Below, piece after piece: positions 26,964 through 36,472 of a stretch of 64,000 nt of DNA. Each line of letters opens with the position of its first letter. The first letter of the stretch is position 1. A program made the translations under genes and the position numbers. Below the pieces are notes generated by a model. That model made no database searches. It was not told the DNA's origin and saw only the letters and a program-made list of their open reading frames with translations. The DNA comes from Bacteroidales bacterium (lineage in GTDB: Bacteria; Bacteroidota; Bacteroidia; Bacteroidales; F082), in assembly GCA_017632935.1 (NCBI GenBank), contig JAGBQJ010000057.1, positions 1 to 64,000 of the forward strand, given 5' to 3'.

Positions 26964-27695
26964 TTACCATTTGCGGCTCGACAGAACCAGTTTCGTTGCA
27001 CTCAAGAAAATCGCAATCACGCTGAAGAAATACAACACGTCGCGCGTGTCGATGACGCCACGGCTCAGCGAGCCATAGTGGGCATTCATACCCAGTTGCT
27101 GGATGAACAGGTCGAAATGGCCAAACAACGAGAGTGAGTAGATGAACTCGAAGCCAATCAACAGGAATCCGCAAAGGAAGACCGAAATGATAAAGGCCAA
27201 TATCTGGTTGTTAGTCAGCGAGCTGCAGAAGATGCCGATGCTGACGAAGCTGGCACTGAGTAAGAAAAGACCGATGTAGGAGCCCCAGATGCCTCCGCTA
27301 TCGAGGTTGCCTTTGGGCATCCCGAGGCGGTAGACGGAGTAATAATAGATGAAAGTAGGAATCAGGGCGAGCAGCACCAAAGCCACGCCAGCCAGGAACT
27401 TGGCCCAGATGATCTGCCAATCCGACAGGGGCTTGGTAGCCAGCATCTCGATGGTGCCCGTGCGGTTTTCCTCAGCGAAGCTGCGCATGGTGACGGCAGG
27501 CACGAGGAAGAGGAACACCCAAGGAGCAAGGATGAAAAGGCTGTCAAGGTTGGCATAGCCAAAGTTCAGCACGTTGAAGTCACTTTGGAACACCCATAGA
27601 AACAGGCCGGTGATGAGCAGAAACACCACGATCACCATGATTCCGATCAATGAGCTGAGGAAATTGCTGATCTCTTTCTTAAACAGTGCGTACAT
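26964..27695 (-). CDS. gldF: Gliding-motility-type ABC transporter permease GldF
   Basis: 243 residues with about six membrane segments. It opens MYALFKKEISNFLSSLIGIMVIVVFLLITGLFLWVF and has PAVTMRSFAEENRTGTIEMLATKPLSDWQIIWAKFLAG, the ABC-2 permease coupling region typical of GldF. It lies between sppA (14-base gap) and gldG (12-base gap), clearly one operon. It would need an ATPase partner encoded elsewhere. Confidence 0.92.
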   Translation of the reverse strand: MYALFKKEISNFLSSLIGIMVIVVFLLITGLFLWVFQSDFNVLNFGYANLDSLFILAPWVFLFLVPAVTMRSFAEENRTGTIEMLATKPLSDWQIIWAKFLAGVALVLLALIPTFIYYYSVYRLGMPKGNLDSGGIWGSYIGLFLLSASFVSIGIFCSSLTNNQILAFIISVFLCGFLLIGFEFIYSLSLFGHFDLFIQQLGMNAHYGSLSRGVIDTRDVLYFFSVIAIFLSATKLVLSSRKW

Positions 27696-27709
27696 CGCAA
27701 GAATGATGA

Positions 27710-29491
27710 TTATTCAATGATCATGTCGAACGGCATGCGGGCTTGGATGCCTGTGTTCTTTTGCAGGTTTTCTATTCCTTTCAAATAGTCGTAATAGGCG
27801 CCCATCTTCTGCTTCATGGCGGCATCGAGTTTGTCGTTTTCGTTCATCGACTCCATGATGCGGGTGAAGAAGTCCTTCTGTTTGGGCCATTCCGTCACCT
27901 TGTAGTCGTTGCCGAGGTTTGCTTTTTCTGCGGCATAAACGATGGCGTCTTCCATGTCGCCGAGTTTGTCGACGAGACCAAGTTCGATGGCGTCGGCACC
28001 AGCCCACACGCGGCCTTGGCCGATGCTGTCGACATAGGTTTGGGTGAGGCCACGGCCTTCAGCGACGCGACTGGTGAAGTCGTTGTAAGTCTTCACAACC
28101 ATGTCTTGCAGTTTCTTGTACTGGAACTCGGTGAGTGGTTGGGTGACACTGCCGAAGTCAGCGTTTTCATTGGTCTTGGCCACGTCGAAGGTCAGGCCGA
28201 TCTTGTCATTCAGCAAGCCTTGCATGTTCGGGAAAGTGCCAAACACGCCGATAGAGCCCGTGAGGGTGGTGGGGTCGGCATAGATGTAGTCGGCCTTGGC
28301 CGAGATCCAATAGCCACCGGAGGCGGCGTAGTTGCCCATGGAGACGATGACAGGTTTCACTTCCTTAGTCAGGTCAAGCTCACGGCCGATGATGGCTGAA
28401 GCTACAGCACTACCGCCAGGCGAGTTGACGCGCAGCACGACGGCTTTCACGTTTTCGTCTTCGCGAGCCTTACGGATGGTCTTGGAGAGGTTCTCGGAAT
28501 AGATGTTCTCCTCTTCATTGCCCTTACCGTCATAGATTTGGCCAGAAGCATAGATGACAGCCACTTCGTTCTTACTCACGCTCTTGTCTTTGTAGGATTT
28601 GGCGTAGCTGGCATTGCCGATGGCGTTGATGTCCTTGTTGCTGCCCGTGAGGCCTTTCAGCTCTTCAAGCACTTGGTCTTTGTAGTACAGGTTGTCGACC
28701 AGGCCTAATTCCAAAGCCTTGTCAGCGTTGAACACGACCTCCAAATTGTCGGCAATCTTGTTGAGTTGCTCCACGCTGATGTTGCGGCTCTCGCTGATGC
28801 TGGTGAGGATTTGTCCCCAAACGGTGCCCAGCAGTTTGTCCATCTGCTCACGGTTGGCTTCGCTCATCTTTTCTAGGTAGTAAGGCTCCACAGCGCTCTT
28901 AAAGCGGTTGTTGGGACCGCGTACAATTTGCATCTCGACATCAAGTTTGTCAAGCAGGCGCTTGTAGAAGGTGATTTGTGTAGCCATGCCGTGAATGTCA
29001 AGAGCACCTTCGGGGTTGAGGTAGATCTTGTCGGCGACGGAGGCCATATAGTAGGCACTTTGGCTGTAGGCCTCGCTGTAGGTGACGATGAACTTGCCCG
29101 ACTCTTTGAACTCAATGAGTTTGTCGCGGATTTCCTGCAAGGTGGCGGTGGAAGTGGGTATACTGCTCAACTCCATATAAATGCCCTTGATGTTGGGGTC
29201 GGTCTTGGCCTGCTCGATGTTGCGCAGGATGTCATTCAAGCCGGTCATATCCTTGGCTTCCATAGTGTTGAAGTTGATGCCGCCGAAGGGATTGTCGGTG
29301 GTACGATCCGGAATGGCATAGTCGAGTTTCATGTAAAGCACCGAATTAGCTTGGGGCTTGCTGATGGTTTCTGTCTCAGTGGAGAGGCTTGAAATCATGG
29401 AAGAAACCACGCCAACTTTGATGAAGAAGGTGACAACCATAGCGATGAGCGTTCCCAAGAACGCAGCCAGTAATACTTTTGAAAATTTCAT
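27710..29491 (-). CDS. sppA: Signal peptide peptidase SppA, 67-kDa type
   Basis: 593 residues with one N-terminal membrane helix (VLLAAFLGTLIAMVVTFFIKV) and two tandem ClpP-like domains, as in E. coli SppA. By comparison with that enzyme, the general base is Lys198 (FKSAVEPYY, first domain) and the nucleophile is Ser391 (GNYAASGGYW, second domain). It digests cleaved signal peptides in the membrane. It leads the operon with gldF, gldG and the DUF4340 gene. A -7 motif lies at 29518-29525. Confidence 0.94.
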   Translation of the reverse strand: MKFSKVLLAAFLGTLIAMVVTFFIKVGVVSSMISSLSTETETISKPQANSVLYMKLDYAIPDRTTDNPFGGINFNTMEAKDMTGLNDILRNIEQAKTDPNIKGIYMELSSIPTSTATLQEIRDKLIEFKESGKFIVTYSEAYSQSAYYMASVADKIYLNPEGALDIHGMATQITFYKRLLDKLDVEMQIVRGPNNRFKSAVEPYYLEKMSEANREQMDKLLGTVWGQILTSISESRNISVEQLNKIADNLEVVFNADKALELGLVDNLYYKDQVLEELKGLTGSNKDINAIGNASYAKSYKDKSVSKNEVAVIYASGQIYDGKGNEEENIYSENLSKTIRKAREDENVKAVVLRVNSPGGSAVASAIIGRELDLTKEVKPVIVSMGNYAASGGYWISAKADYIYADPTTLTGSIGVFGTFPNMQGLLNDKIGLTFDVAKTNENADFGSVTQPLTEFQYKKLQDMVVKTYNDFTSRVAEGRGLTQTYVDSIGQGRVWAGADAIELGLVDKLGDMEDAIVYAAEKANLGNDYKVTEWPKQKDFFTRIMESMNENDKLDAAMKQKMGAYYDYLKGIENLQKNTGIQARMPFDMIIE

Positions 29492-29517
29492 TCTGATTCG
29501 TTTTAAAATTTAGGTTG

Positions 29518-29525
29518 CAAAAGTA
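29518..29525 (-). promoter_or_regulatory. -7 promoter element (TACTTTTG) for sppA-gldF-gldG operon
   Basis: Exact TAnnTTTG on the - strand, 26 bases upstream of the sppA ATG. It is back to back with the folK -7 motif at 29559-29566. Confidence 0.6.
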
Positions 29526-29558
29526 ACATTTTATTCGTTTACATTGGCGATAAAACGC

Positions 29559-29566
29559 TATATTTG
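29559..29566 (+). promoter_or_regulatory. -7 promoter element (TATATTTG) for folK
   Basis: Exact TAnnTTTG match ending 15 bases before the GTG at 29582. A start at the in-frame TTG 29564 would lie inside this promoter, so the GTG is preferred; the leader would be about 10 bases. Confidence 0.55.
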
Positions 29567-29581
29567 CAAAAAATCTCAACG

Positions 29582-30079
29582 GTGGAAAACTGCTACATCC
29601 TTTTTGGCTCCAACTTAGGCGACAAAAACGGCATCTTCAATCAGGCCTGCCTATATATTAATAATAGGTGTGGCCAGGTGGTGAAGGTGTCGGCGGCCTA
29701 CGAGTCGGAGCCATGGGGTTTTGAGGCTAAAGAGTGGTTTCTGAATTGTGTCATTGTCATCGAGACGGCGATGGCACCCGAGGACTTGATGCAGCAACTG
29801 CTTGAGATAGAACGTGAATTGGGGCGTGAGCGACATCCAGAGGTTGAGGGTTATACTTCGCGGATAGCTGATTTGGACATCTTGTACTACGGCGACAGGA
29901 TTATCTTGACCGATACGCTGACTGTGCCGCATCCTCGGTTGCATCGACGTCGGTTTGCCCTATTGCCAATGTGTGAGGTGGCGCCCGACTTGGTGCATCC
30001 CGCTTTAGGACTGACACAGACCGAGCTGTTGGCACGTTGTCCCGATACGCTCATGGTGAGAAAAATGGATACTGATTAG
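29582..30079 (+). CDS. folK: 2-amino-4-hydroxy-6-hydroxymethyldihydropteridine pyrophosphokinase
   Basis: 165 residues from GTG 29582 (VENCYILFGSNLGDKNGIF). HPPK motifs are visible: GSNLGDK, YESEPWGFEAKEWFLNCVIVIET, ELGRERHPE...SRIADLDILYYGD and VPHPRLHRRRFALLPMCEV. It transfers pyrophosphate in folate synthesis. The deoxynucleoside kinase gene starts 11 bases after its stop and is probably cotranscribed, giving a small nucleotide/folate operon. Confidence 0.94.
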   Translation: MENCYILFGSNLGDKNGIFNQACLYINNRCGQVVKVSAAYESEPWGFEAKEWFLNCVIVIETAMAPEDLMQQLLEIERELGRERHPEVEGYTSRIADLDILYYGDRIILTDTLTVPHPRLHRRRFALLPMCEVAPDLVHPALGLTQTELLARCPDTLMVRKMDTD

Positions 30080-30090
30080 AAAGAAGTACA

Positions 30091-30732
30091 ATGCATTATA
30101 ATTACATAGCCATAGAAGGAACGGTGGGCGCGGGCAAGACCACTTTAGCCACGCGCATCGCCAAGGACTTCAACGGACAATTGATCCTGGAAGAGTTTGA
30201 GGGCGACAAAAACCCATTTTTGCCCAAGTTCTACAAGGAGCCCGACAAGTATTCCTTCCAGTTGGAGATGACCTTTTTAGCCTTGCGTTTCCAGCAGTTG
30301 AAGGATAAACTGGGTGCGCTCGACCTGTTTCACGATTTCATCATCTCGGACTATTATGTGGCCAAGTCGCTGATATTCTCGCGCAACAACCTGCAGGAGG
30401 ATGAATACCAGCTCTTTTCGCGGTTTTTCAACATCATCTTCTCCGACATGCCTAAGCCTGAGTTGTTGGTTTATCTTTATTCCGACGTGGCGCGTCTGCA
30501 GCGCAATATCCGCAAGCGTGGACGCAGCTATGAGCAGGAAATCAGCGATGCGTATCTGGAGAACATTCAGCAGGGCTATTTCGACTTTTTGCGCCAGCAA
30601 CAGAACAACATGCGCATTTTGTTGATTGACACCAACCGGCTCGACTTTGTGGCCAACGAGGATGACTATAGGCGTATCATTGAAGTTATCGACCAGCCTT
30701 ATGAGATCGGGCTGCACAGAGTATCGCTCTGA
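30091..30732 (+). CDS. Deoxynucleoside kinase
   Basis: 213 residues. The P-loop EGTVGAGKTTLA (about residues 9-20), the LILEEFEGDKNPFLPKFY substrate region, the DYYVAKSLIFS stretch and the arginine-rich lid (RNIRKRGRSYEQEI) match the dCK/dGK-like kinase family that phosphorylates deoxyribonucleosides for salvage. Substrate preference is not readable. A strong hairpin terminator follows. Confidence 0.93.
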   Translation: MHYNYIAIEGTVGAGKTTLATRIAKDFNGQLILEEFEGDKNPFLPKFYKEPDKYSFQLEMTFLALRFQQLKDKLGALDLFHDFIISDYYVAKSLIFSRNNLQEDEYQLFSRFFNIIFSDMPKPELLVYLYSDVARLQRNIRKRGRSYEQEISDAYLENIQQGYFDFLRQQQNNMRILLIDTNRLDFVANEDDYRRIIEVIDQPYEIGLHRVSL

Positions 30733-30756
30733 GCTTGTTTTCTAGATTTTGAGGTA

Positions 30757-30791
30757 CAAAAAAAGCCGCTCGGATGGAGCGGCTTTTTTTG
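30757..30791. terminator. Bidirectional terminator
   Basis: Stem AAAAAAAGCCGCT, loop CGGATGG, and AGCGGCTTTTTTT. With A and T runs on both flanks it can end both the kinase transcript and the convergent OmpA-like gene. Confidence 0.92.
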
Positions 30792-30806
30792 TTTCAGTGA
30801 AACGGA

Positions 30807-32594
30807 TTACTTCTTCTCAACTTTCACTTTTCTGGTCTTGGTGACGGGAGTCTTCACGGTCTCGTTCACATAGACTTCAGCACGACGGATCTGAGGAAGG
30901 ATGTCCTTTTCCAGTTGAGGATAGATGGCGCACATGTCCTTAACAGCCTTCTGCTTGTTGCTGCTGTTGTTGACGGTGTTGACGATGGCGTCCTTGTCCT
31001 TCAGGTTGGAGTTCTGGACGAGCTCGATGAAGAGGTTCCAGTCTTCGCCATAACCCTTACCGGTGATCTTGATGTCGTTGTCCTTGGCAACCTTCTTCAT
31101 CTGCTTGTCGGCAGCATCGTTACGGTTGTTGGAAAGTTCGTAGTTGTGACCTTCTTCACCTTCAGGAGAAGCCCAAGCCTTGATTTCGAAATCGGTGATA
31201 CCTTCTTTCAGCAGGCTCTTCAGAGCTTCATCAGCTTCGTTGTTGAGTTTCTTTCTGTCGGCGATGTTGTACTTGTCCTTGTTGAAGAAATAGGTGAGCT
31301 TCTTCACGGCATTGTTGGAAACAATGGTGTCGGTGTACTCTTCATCAATGTACTCTTCTTTCACTTCCACACCGTCAGCCAGCTTCACAGTGGCGCCTTG
31401 GGCAAAGTAAGCGTTCTTGGCGATTTCATCCTGAGTGGGATAGATGTTACCGTCGTAGACATAGAACATCGGGTCGCCCATAAGTTCGCAGTTGGCCATT
31501 TCTTCCTGGTAGGGGATGCAGTAGTGCTTGGTGAACTCGCCACCGTCCTTGTACTTAACCTGGAAGTCATACTTGTCGTTGGTCTTCACCTTTTCGCCAA
31601 TGAAGATGATGGGTTCGGGAAGTTCGATTTCGCCACCGTCATAGGTGAAATAAGGTCTCAGGTTGAGAACAGCCTGCTTTTCGAAGTATTCTTCGGGAAT
31701 CGTGACAATGACGTCGAAGCAAACGTTACCGTCTTCACCCTTGACCAGCGGGTCGGGTTCAGCGCGGACTTCAATCTTCTTCTGGGCCATCTTCTCGATG
31801 TCGCAAGGATCGTTGAACTTGTAGCGCAGACCGAGGTTGAACTGGCTGTACATATCCTTGTCGTTGATGATGCGGAACTCTTCGTCGGCAGCAATCTTGG
31901 CCACTTGGTCGAGGTCGTCGGTGCCAGTGAAGATGTAAGTGTAGTCAAGGAAAATGTCGAACTTGGGAGCCAAGTTGAAGGTGATTTCCATACCTGCGGG
32001 AACGGTGTAGGAGAGGCCACGGTCTTCCTTGGCGCGAGCCAAAGTGGTGGCAACTTCGTCATCGGCATCGAGTTGGTTGACATCACCAGCTTGATAGTAG
32101 ATGCCACCGATACCAATATGAGGCACCAGGTTGATGACTCTTCTCGGGTTGTAGTTGAAGATGTTGAACAGGTTGAAGGTCAAGTTCAGGTTACCTTCAA
32201 TGTAGTTGGTCTTGTCGAGACCAAGGTTCCACAGGGTTTGGTCGGCATTGCCGTTCAAAACCAGTGCTTGTTGGTGCTTGTGACCCGAAAGGAGGCCGTA
32301 GCCGCCCTTAAGGTTCAAACCGACAACCTTGCCAAATTGGTAACCAACACCAAGATGGGCGTTCCAGTTCTGGAGGGCAATCATCTTGTAGTGGTTGAAA
32401 TCATCAAAGATCCAGCCGTCATAGTTGGCCAAATCGCCATGGTTGATGGAGAGACCTCCGTCAGCCTGGATGTACCAATACTTTTCAGCAGGGCGTAAGT
32501 TCTTGTTGCCTACTTTCTGAGCCATCATGCTCAAAGGCAGCACTGCAATGACGACAAGCATCAGCAGTTTCGAAAAAGTCAAATTTTTCTTCAT
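30807..32594 (-). CDS. Outer-membrane beta-barrel protein with OmpA-like C-terminus
   Basis: 595 residues with signal peptide ending SMMAQ. The N-terminal ~250 residues alternate hydrophobic and polar residues (WYIQADGGLSINHGD..., HLGVGYQFGKVVGLNLKGGYG) and form a porin-like barrel ending near FNLGLRYKF. A middle beta domain (~270-400) follows. The C-terminal region (KLNNEADEALKSLLKEGITDFEIKAWASPEGEEGHNYELSNNRNDAA) is OmpA-like and would bind peptidoglycan. It ends in a basic tail (TRKVKVEKK). Strong codon bias and a long AT-rich leader suggest high expression. Confidence 0.88.
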   Translation of the reverse strand: MKKNLTFSKLLMLVVIAVLPLSMMAQKVGNKNLRPAEKYWYIQADGGLSINHGDLANYDGWIFDDFNHYKMIALQNWNAHLGVGYQFGKVVGLNLKGGYGLLSGHKHQQALVLNGNADQTLWNLGLDKTNYIEGNLNLTFNLFNIFNYNPRRVINLVPHIGIGGIYYQAGDVNQLDADDEVATTLARAKEDRGLSYTVPAGMEITFNLAPKFDIFLDYTYIFTGTDDLDQVAKIAADEEFRIINDKDMYSQFNLGLRYKFNDPCDIEKMAQKKIEVRAEPDPLVKGEDGNVCFDVIVTIPEEYFEKQAVLNLRPYFTYDGGEIELPEPIIFIGEKVKTNDKYDFQVKYKDGGEFTKHYCIPYQEEMANCELMGDPMFYVYDGNIYPTQDEIAKNAYFAQGATVKLADGVEVKEEYIDEEYTDTIVSNNAVKKLTYFFNKDKYNIADRKKLNNEADEALKSLLKEGITDFEIKAWASPEGEEGHNYELSNNRNDAADKQMKKVAKDNDIKITGKGYGEDWNLFIELVQNSNLKDKDAIVNTVNNSSNKQKAVKDMCAIYPQLEKDILPQIRRAEVYVNETVKTPVTKTRKVKVEKK

Positions 32595-32673
32595 AACGCA
32601 ATTGTGTTAGGTTTGTAATGATTTTAATTAGTTGATTTACTATTTTCGTATATGTTCTAATCCTTTTAGCGAA

Positions 32674-32706
32674 CAAAAGTAGGGAATTTTTTAATTGTCA
32701 ACACAA
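32674..32706 (-). promoter_or_regulatory. Promoter (-7 TACTTTTG) for the OmpA-like protein
   Basis: CAAAAGTA at 32674-32681 reads TACTTTTG on the - strand. CAA at 32699-32701 or 32704-32706 gives a TTG -33 at 17 or 22 bases spacing. The leader to ATG 32594 would be about 75 bases. Confidence 0.6.
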
Positions 32707-32765
32707 AAAGTTGAAAAAAAATGCATTTTTTCGCTGTTTTTCTGCAAAAAAGCACCAAAATGCCT

Positions 32766-33299
32766 TTATTTTACGCCCAAATACAGCTGGTCAAACGCCT
32801 TCCACATGACAATTCCGGCGCAAACCGACACGTTGATGGAGTGTTTTGTGCCTTCTTGAGGCAGCTCAATGGCGGCGTCACAATAGGGTAAAGCCTCCTC
32901 GCTCACGCCTTCCACCTCGTTCCCTAAAATATATGCGGTCTCGGGCTCAAATTCGAAATCTTGCAAGGCGATGCTTTTTTCCACCTGCTCGACGGCAAAA
33001 AGTCTGTAGCCTTCGGCCTTCAATTGCTGGCAGGCGGCCTCTGTGGTCGCAAAATACCGCCATTTCACGGTTTCATCGGCCCCTAAGGCGGTCTTGTGTA
33101 TCTCGCGGTGGGGCGGGCAGGCGGTGATGCCGCACAACACCAACTCGCTGATGCGGAAGGCGTCGGCGGTGCGGAAAAAAGCGCCCACATTGCTCAACGA
33201 GCGGATGTTGTCCAAGACTATAATAATAGGTAGCTTTTCCGCCTTTTCGAAGTCTTCTTTGCTGATACGGTTCAGCTCGTCCGTACTGAGTTTGCGCAT
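32766..33299 (-). CDS. TrmH/SpoU-family RNA 2'-O-methyltransferase
   Basis: 177 residues from ATG 33299 ([17 protein letters not shown]); a much longer in-frame reading would run into the divergent mutS. SPOUT motifs are clear: [18 protein letters not shown] (motif 1), [14 protein letters not shown] (motif 2) and [23 protein letters not shown] (motif 3, the knotted SAM site). It lacks the N-terminal L30e-like domain of larger rRNA enzymes, so it may modify tRNA or rRNA; the target cannot be told. Confidence 0.92.
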   Translation of the reverse strand: MRKLSTDELNRISKEDFEKAEKLPIIIVLDNIRSLSNVGAFFRTADAFRISELVLCGITACPPHREIHKTALGADETVKWRYFATTEAACQQLKAEGYRLFAVEQVEKSIALQDFEFEPETAYILGNEVEGVSEEALPYCDAAIELPQEGTKHSINVSVCAGIVMWKAFDQLYLGVK

Positions 33300-33337
33300 G
33301 TTTTTTCTTTTAGGCGGCAAAATAAGCGAAAAATTTG

Positions 33338-33345
33338 TAATTTTG
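33338..33345 (+). promoter_or_regulatory. -7 promoter element (TAATTTTG) for mutS
   Basis: Exact TAnnTTTG match ending 20 bases before ATG 33366. It supports that start over one nine bases earlier. Confidence 0.55.
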
Positions 33346-33365
33346 TACCCCGTAACTTGTGTTTT

Positions 33366-35969
33366 ATGGCAGAAAAAGTGACCGAGACCCCTTTGATGAA
33401 ACAATATTTCTCCTTCAAGGCGAAATATCCCGATGCCATGCTGCTGTTTCGCGTGGGCGACTTTTATGAGACATACGGTGAAGATGCAGTGAAGTCGTCG
33501 AAGATTCTGGGCATCGTGCTGACCAAACGCTCCAATGGAGCATCGGCTGACATTGAATTGGCTGGATTTCCTCATCATGCCCTCGATACCTATCTGCCTA
33601 AACTAGTGCGTGCTGGACTGAAAGTGGCTGTATGTGAGCAGCTTGAAGACCCGAAGATGGCCAAGAAACTGGTCAAGCGCGGGGTGGTGGAACTGGTCAC
33701 GCCTGGCGTTACATACAATGACAACGTCCTCGAACAAAAGGAGAATAATTTCTTGGCTTCCGTGCATCTTGACAAGGAGGTCTCTGGTATAGCTTTCCTC
33801 GATGTCTCTACGGGCGAGTTTTACTTGACCCAAGGCTCCAACGAATATATTGACAAGCTGTTACAGAGCTTCAATCCCTCTGAGGTGCTGGTGCAACGCA
33901 ACAAACGTAAGGACTTCATCGACCTGTTCAGCGCGAAGTATTACCTCACTGTGTTTGACGACTGGGTCTTCACCGACGACTATGCCAATGAGATTCTCAA
34001 CAAACATTTCCATACCGTTTCACTGAAAGGTTTCGGTGTCGACGACTTCCCGAAAGGTATCGTGGCAGCAGGTGCGGCCATTCATTATCTCATTGAAACG
34101 CAGCACGATAAACTGAATCATATCACTTCGCTATCACGTATTGACCAAGGACAATATGTGTGGTTAGACAAGTTCACCATCCGCAACTTGGAACTGCTGC
34201 ACACGAGCAATGTGAACGCCAAAACCTTGATTGATGTCATCGACAAGACCGTTTCTCCGATGGGTGGCCGCTTGATGCGCCGCTGGCTGAGTCTGCCGCT
34301 GAAGAACAAGGAACAGATTGAGGCACGCTATGAGGTGGTACGCTATTTCACGGAACACCGCGAGCAGATTCAGAAGTTTCAGGACGCTGTCCGTCAGGTG
34401 GGTGATCTGGAACGCTTGATTTCCAAGGTTTCGTTGTCGCGAGTCAACCCGAGGGAGCTGCTGCAAGTGGGGCGCGCCTTGGATCAAATTGAGGTGTTGA
34501 AGACAGCTTGTGAGGAGAGTCAATATCCTGCTTTGCAGCGTTTTGCCGAGCAGTTCAATCCTTGCGCTTCCATTCGCGAACGCATTAAGAAAGACCTGAA
34601 TCCCGAGGCTCCGGCCATGCTCTCCAAAGGCAACTATATCGCCGATGGCGTGGATGCAGAATTGGACGACCTCCGCAATTTGTCGCGTTCGGGCAAGGAA
34701 TACTTGATGGGCATACAGCGCCGCGAGATGGATGCCACAGGCATAACCTCGCTGAAGGTAGGTTATAACAATGTGTTCGGCTATTACCTTGAAGTCACCA
34801 ATGCACACAAGGACAAGGTGCCGGCCGAATGGATTCGCAAGCAGACCTTGACCAATGCCGAGCGGTACATTACTGGGGAGCTGAAGGAATACGAGCAGAA
34901 AATCCTCGGCGCGGAGGAGAAAATCAGTATCATTGAGCAAAGAGTTTATAATGAACTGGTTACGGCGGTGACTGAGTTTGTGGAGCCCATTCAGGTGGAT
35001 GCTTCCATCGTGGCTCGCATCGACTGCTTGGTCAGTTTTGCCGACATCTCGCTGAAAAACAACTATGTGCAACCTGTTATCGACGACTCGTTTGCCATTG
35101 ATATCAAGGAAGGCCGCCATCCCGTCATCGAGCAGATGATGCCCGTGGGGGAGAGCTACATCGCCAATGACGTCTACCTTGACCGCGACAAGCAGCAAAT
35201 CATCATCATTACGGGTCCGAACATGTCAGGTAAGTCGGCCTTGTTGCGCCAAACCGCCTTGATTGTGTTGATGGCTCAGATGGGTTGCTTCGTTCCAGCG
35301 GCATCGGCACGCATTGGCTTAGTGGACAAGATTTTTACCCGTGTGGGTGCCTCCGACAACATTTCGTCGGGTGAGTCGACCTTCATGGTGGAGATGAACG
35401 AGACGGCGAGCATATTGAATAATGTTTCGTCGCGGAGCCTCGTGCTTTTGGACGAAATCGGACGCGGCACCAGCACTTACGACGGCATCAGTATCGCTTG
35501 GGCCATCACCGAGTTTTTGCATGACCACCCCGTGAGTCGCGCCAAGGTGATGTTTGCCACGCACTACCACGAGCTGAACGAGATGGAGGACTCTTTTGCC
35601 CGTATCAAGAATTACCATGTGTCAGTGAAGGAAGTCGGCAACAAGGTGGTGTTTCTACGCAAGTTGAAGCGTGGTGGCAGCGCCCATAGCTTCGGTATCC
35701 ATGTGGCGGAAATGGCGGGCATGCCGCGCAAGGTTATTGAGCGGGCCACAGCCTTGCTCAGCGTATTGGAGAAATCACATACCAGCGAGGACGTGGAAAA
35801 GGCCGCCGCGAAGAAACAAGACGATGCCATGCAATTAAGCTTCATCCAGTTGGATGATCCGCTGCTGTTGCAGATCAAGGAGGACATCCTCAACACCAAT
35901 ATTGACACTTTGACGCCTGTTGAGGCATTGATGAAGTTGAACGAAATCAAGAAGTTACTGAATCGGTAG
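33366..35969 (+). CDS. mutS: DNA mismatch repair protein MutS
   Basis: 867 residues from ATG 33366 ([24 protein letters not shown]). The mismatch-recognition residues lie in [12 protein letters not shown]. The connector, lever and clamp domains follow. The ATPase has Walker [15 protein letters not shown] (about 621-634), Walker [18 protein letters not shown] and the conserved FATHYHEL. The C-terminal HTH/dimer region reads [20 protein letters not shown]. MutS1 type, normal length. It recognises mismatched base pairs after replication. No mutL is in the window. Confidence 0.98.
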   Translation: MAEKVTETPLMKQYFSFKAKYPDAMLLFRVGDFYETYGEDAVKSSKILGIVLTKRSNGASADIELAGFPHHALDTYLPKLVRAGLKVAVCEQLEDPKMAKKLVKRGVVELVTPGVTYNDNVLEQKENNFLASVHLDKEVSGIAFLDVSTGEFYLTQGSNEYIDKLLQSFNPSEVLVQRNKRKDFIDLFSAKYYLTVFDDWVFTDDYANEILNKHFHTVSLKGFGVDDFPKGIVAAGAAIHYLIETQHDKLNHITSLSRIDQGQYVWLDKFTIRNLELLHTSNVNAKTLIDVIDKTVSPMGGRLMRRWLSLPLKNKEQIEARYEVVRYFTEHREQIQKFQDAVRQVGDLERLISKVSLSRVNPRELLQVGRALDQIEVLKTACEESQYPALQRFAEQFNPCASIRERIKKDLNPEAPAMLSKGNYIADGVDAELDDLRNLSRSGKEYLMGIQRREMDATGITSLKVGYNNVFGYYLEVTNAHKDKVPAEWIRKQTLTNAERYITGELKEYEQKILGAEEKISIIEQRVYNELVTAVTEFVEPIQVDASIVARIDCLVSFADISLKNNYVQPVIDDSFAIDIKEGRHPVIEQMMPVGESYIANDVYLDRDKQQIIIITGPNMSGKSALLRQTALIVLMAQMGCFVPAASARIGLVDKIFTRVGASDNISSGESTFMVEMNETASILNNVSSRSLVLLDEIGRGTSTYDGISIAWAITEFLHDHPVSRAKVMFATHYHELNEMEDSFARIKNYHVSVKEVGNKVVFLRKLKRGGSAHSFGIHVAEMAGMPRKVIERATALLSVLEKSHTSEDVEKAAAKKQDDAMQLSFIQLDDPLLLQIKEDILNTNIDTLTPVEALMKLNEIKKLLNR

Positions 35970-35991
35970 AAAAAATTTTTCCATTAATTGC

Positions 35992-36020
35992 TTGCGGTAT
36001 TGAAAAAAGTTGTACTTTTG
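35992..36020 (+). promoter_or_regulatory. Promoter of the tRNA cluster (-33 TTG, -7 TACTTTTG)
   Basis: TTG at 35992-35994, an 18-base spacer, TACTTTTG at 36013-36020, with the first tRNA starting 15 bases later. Good match to consensus and spacing. Confidence 0.75.
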
Positions 36021-36035
36021 CCGCGCAATTCGCAA

Positions 36036-36108
<73 letters not shown>

Positions 36109-36205
36109 CAAAAGCTAAGCGGAGTTTTCGGAGCAGCGAGAGCAGAAGCAAAGTTTGCTTTGACTATGCCGAGTCGCGAACGAAAACGCCGACTGGCGAA
36201 GCCAG
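36109..36205. repeat. 97-base spacer between identical tRNA-Gly genes, palindromic
   Basis: It contains nested inverted repeats: GTTTTCG (36124-36130) with CGAAAAC (36181-36187), and AAGCAAA-G-TTTGCTT (36146-36160). The centre could fold as a long imperfect hairpin in the tRNA precursor. It has the look of a short dispersed repeat inserted between the duplicated tRNAs, but only one copy is in the window. Confidence 0.55.
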
Positions 36206-36278
<73 letters not shown>

Positions 36279-36286
36279 CCACAAGG

Positions 36287-36310
36287 TCCCGAGTGAAATC
36301 GGGATTTTTT
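36287..36310 (+). terminator. Terminator after tRNA-Gly copy 2
   Basis: TCCCGA and TCGGGA arms around GTGAAA, followed by TTTTTT. It leaves only 8 bases before tRNA-Leu, so part of the transcripts must read through or tRNA-Leu must have a separate promoter; none is obvious in the gap. Confidence 0.75.
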
Positions 36311-36318
36311 GTGTAAGT

Positions 36319-36403
36319 GCCTGAGTGGTGGAATTGGTAGACACGAGGGACTTAAAATCCCTTGCCCTTTAAAGGCGTGCCGGTTCGAGCCCGGCCTCGG
36401 GTA
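36319..36403 (+). tRNA. tRNA-Leu (anticodon TAA)
   Basis: 85 nt with the long variable arm of class II tRNAs. Acceptor GCCTGAG/CTCGGGT (first pair G-U wobble), anticodon loop ACTTAAAAT with TAA, variable arm TGCCCTTTAAAGGCG, and T-loop GGTTCGAGCCC. CCA is not encoded. Confidence 0.95.
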
Positions 36404-36405
36404 CA

Positions 36406-36449
36406 AAAAAACTCAACCAGTTGCTATTCAATTGGTTGAGTTTTTTTTT
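36406..36449. terminator. Bidirectional terminator between tRNA-Leu and the propeller gene
   Basis: AACTCAACCA pairs with TGGTTGAGTT around a 13-base loop. An A run precedes and a 9-T run follows, so it serves both the tRNA transcript and the convergent gene at 36473. Confidence 0.9.
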
Positions 36450-36472
36450 GTAGCGGTTAGGCCGATTTGTTT

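Noticed and set aside
30915..32498. 527-codon open frame on the + strand opposite the OmpA-like gene
   Set aside because: It is an exact antisense shadow of a protein with signal peptide, barrel and OmpA domain; its translation (runs of V, D, G, L) has no domain and no start signals. Codon bias of the real gene leaves the opposite frame open.
34164..35198. 344-codon open frame opposite mutS
   Set aside because: Shadow of mutS; no signal, no domain.
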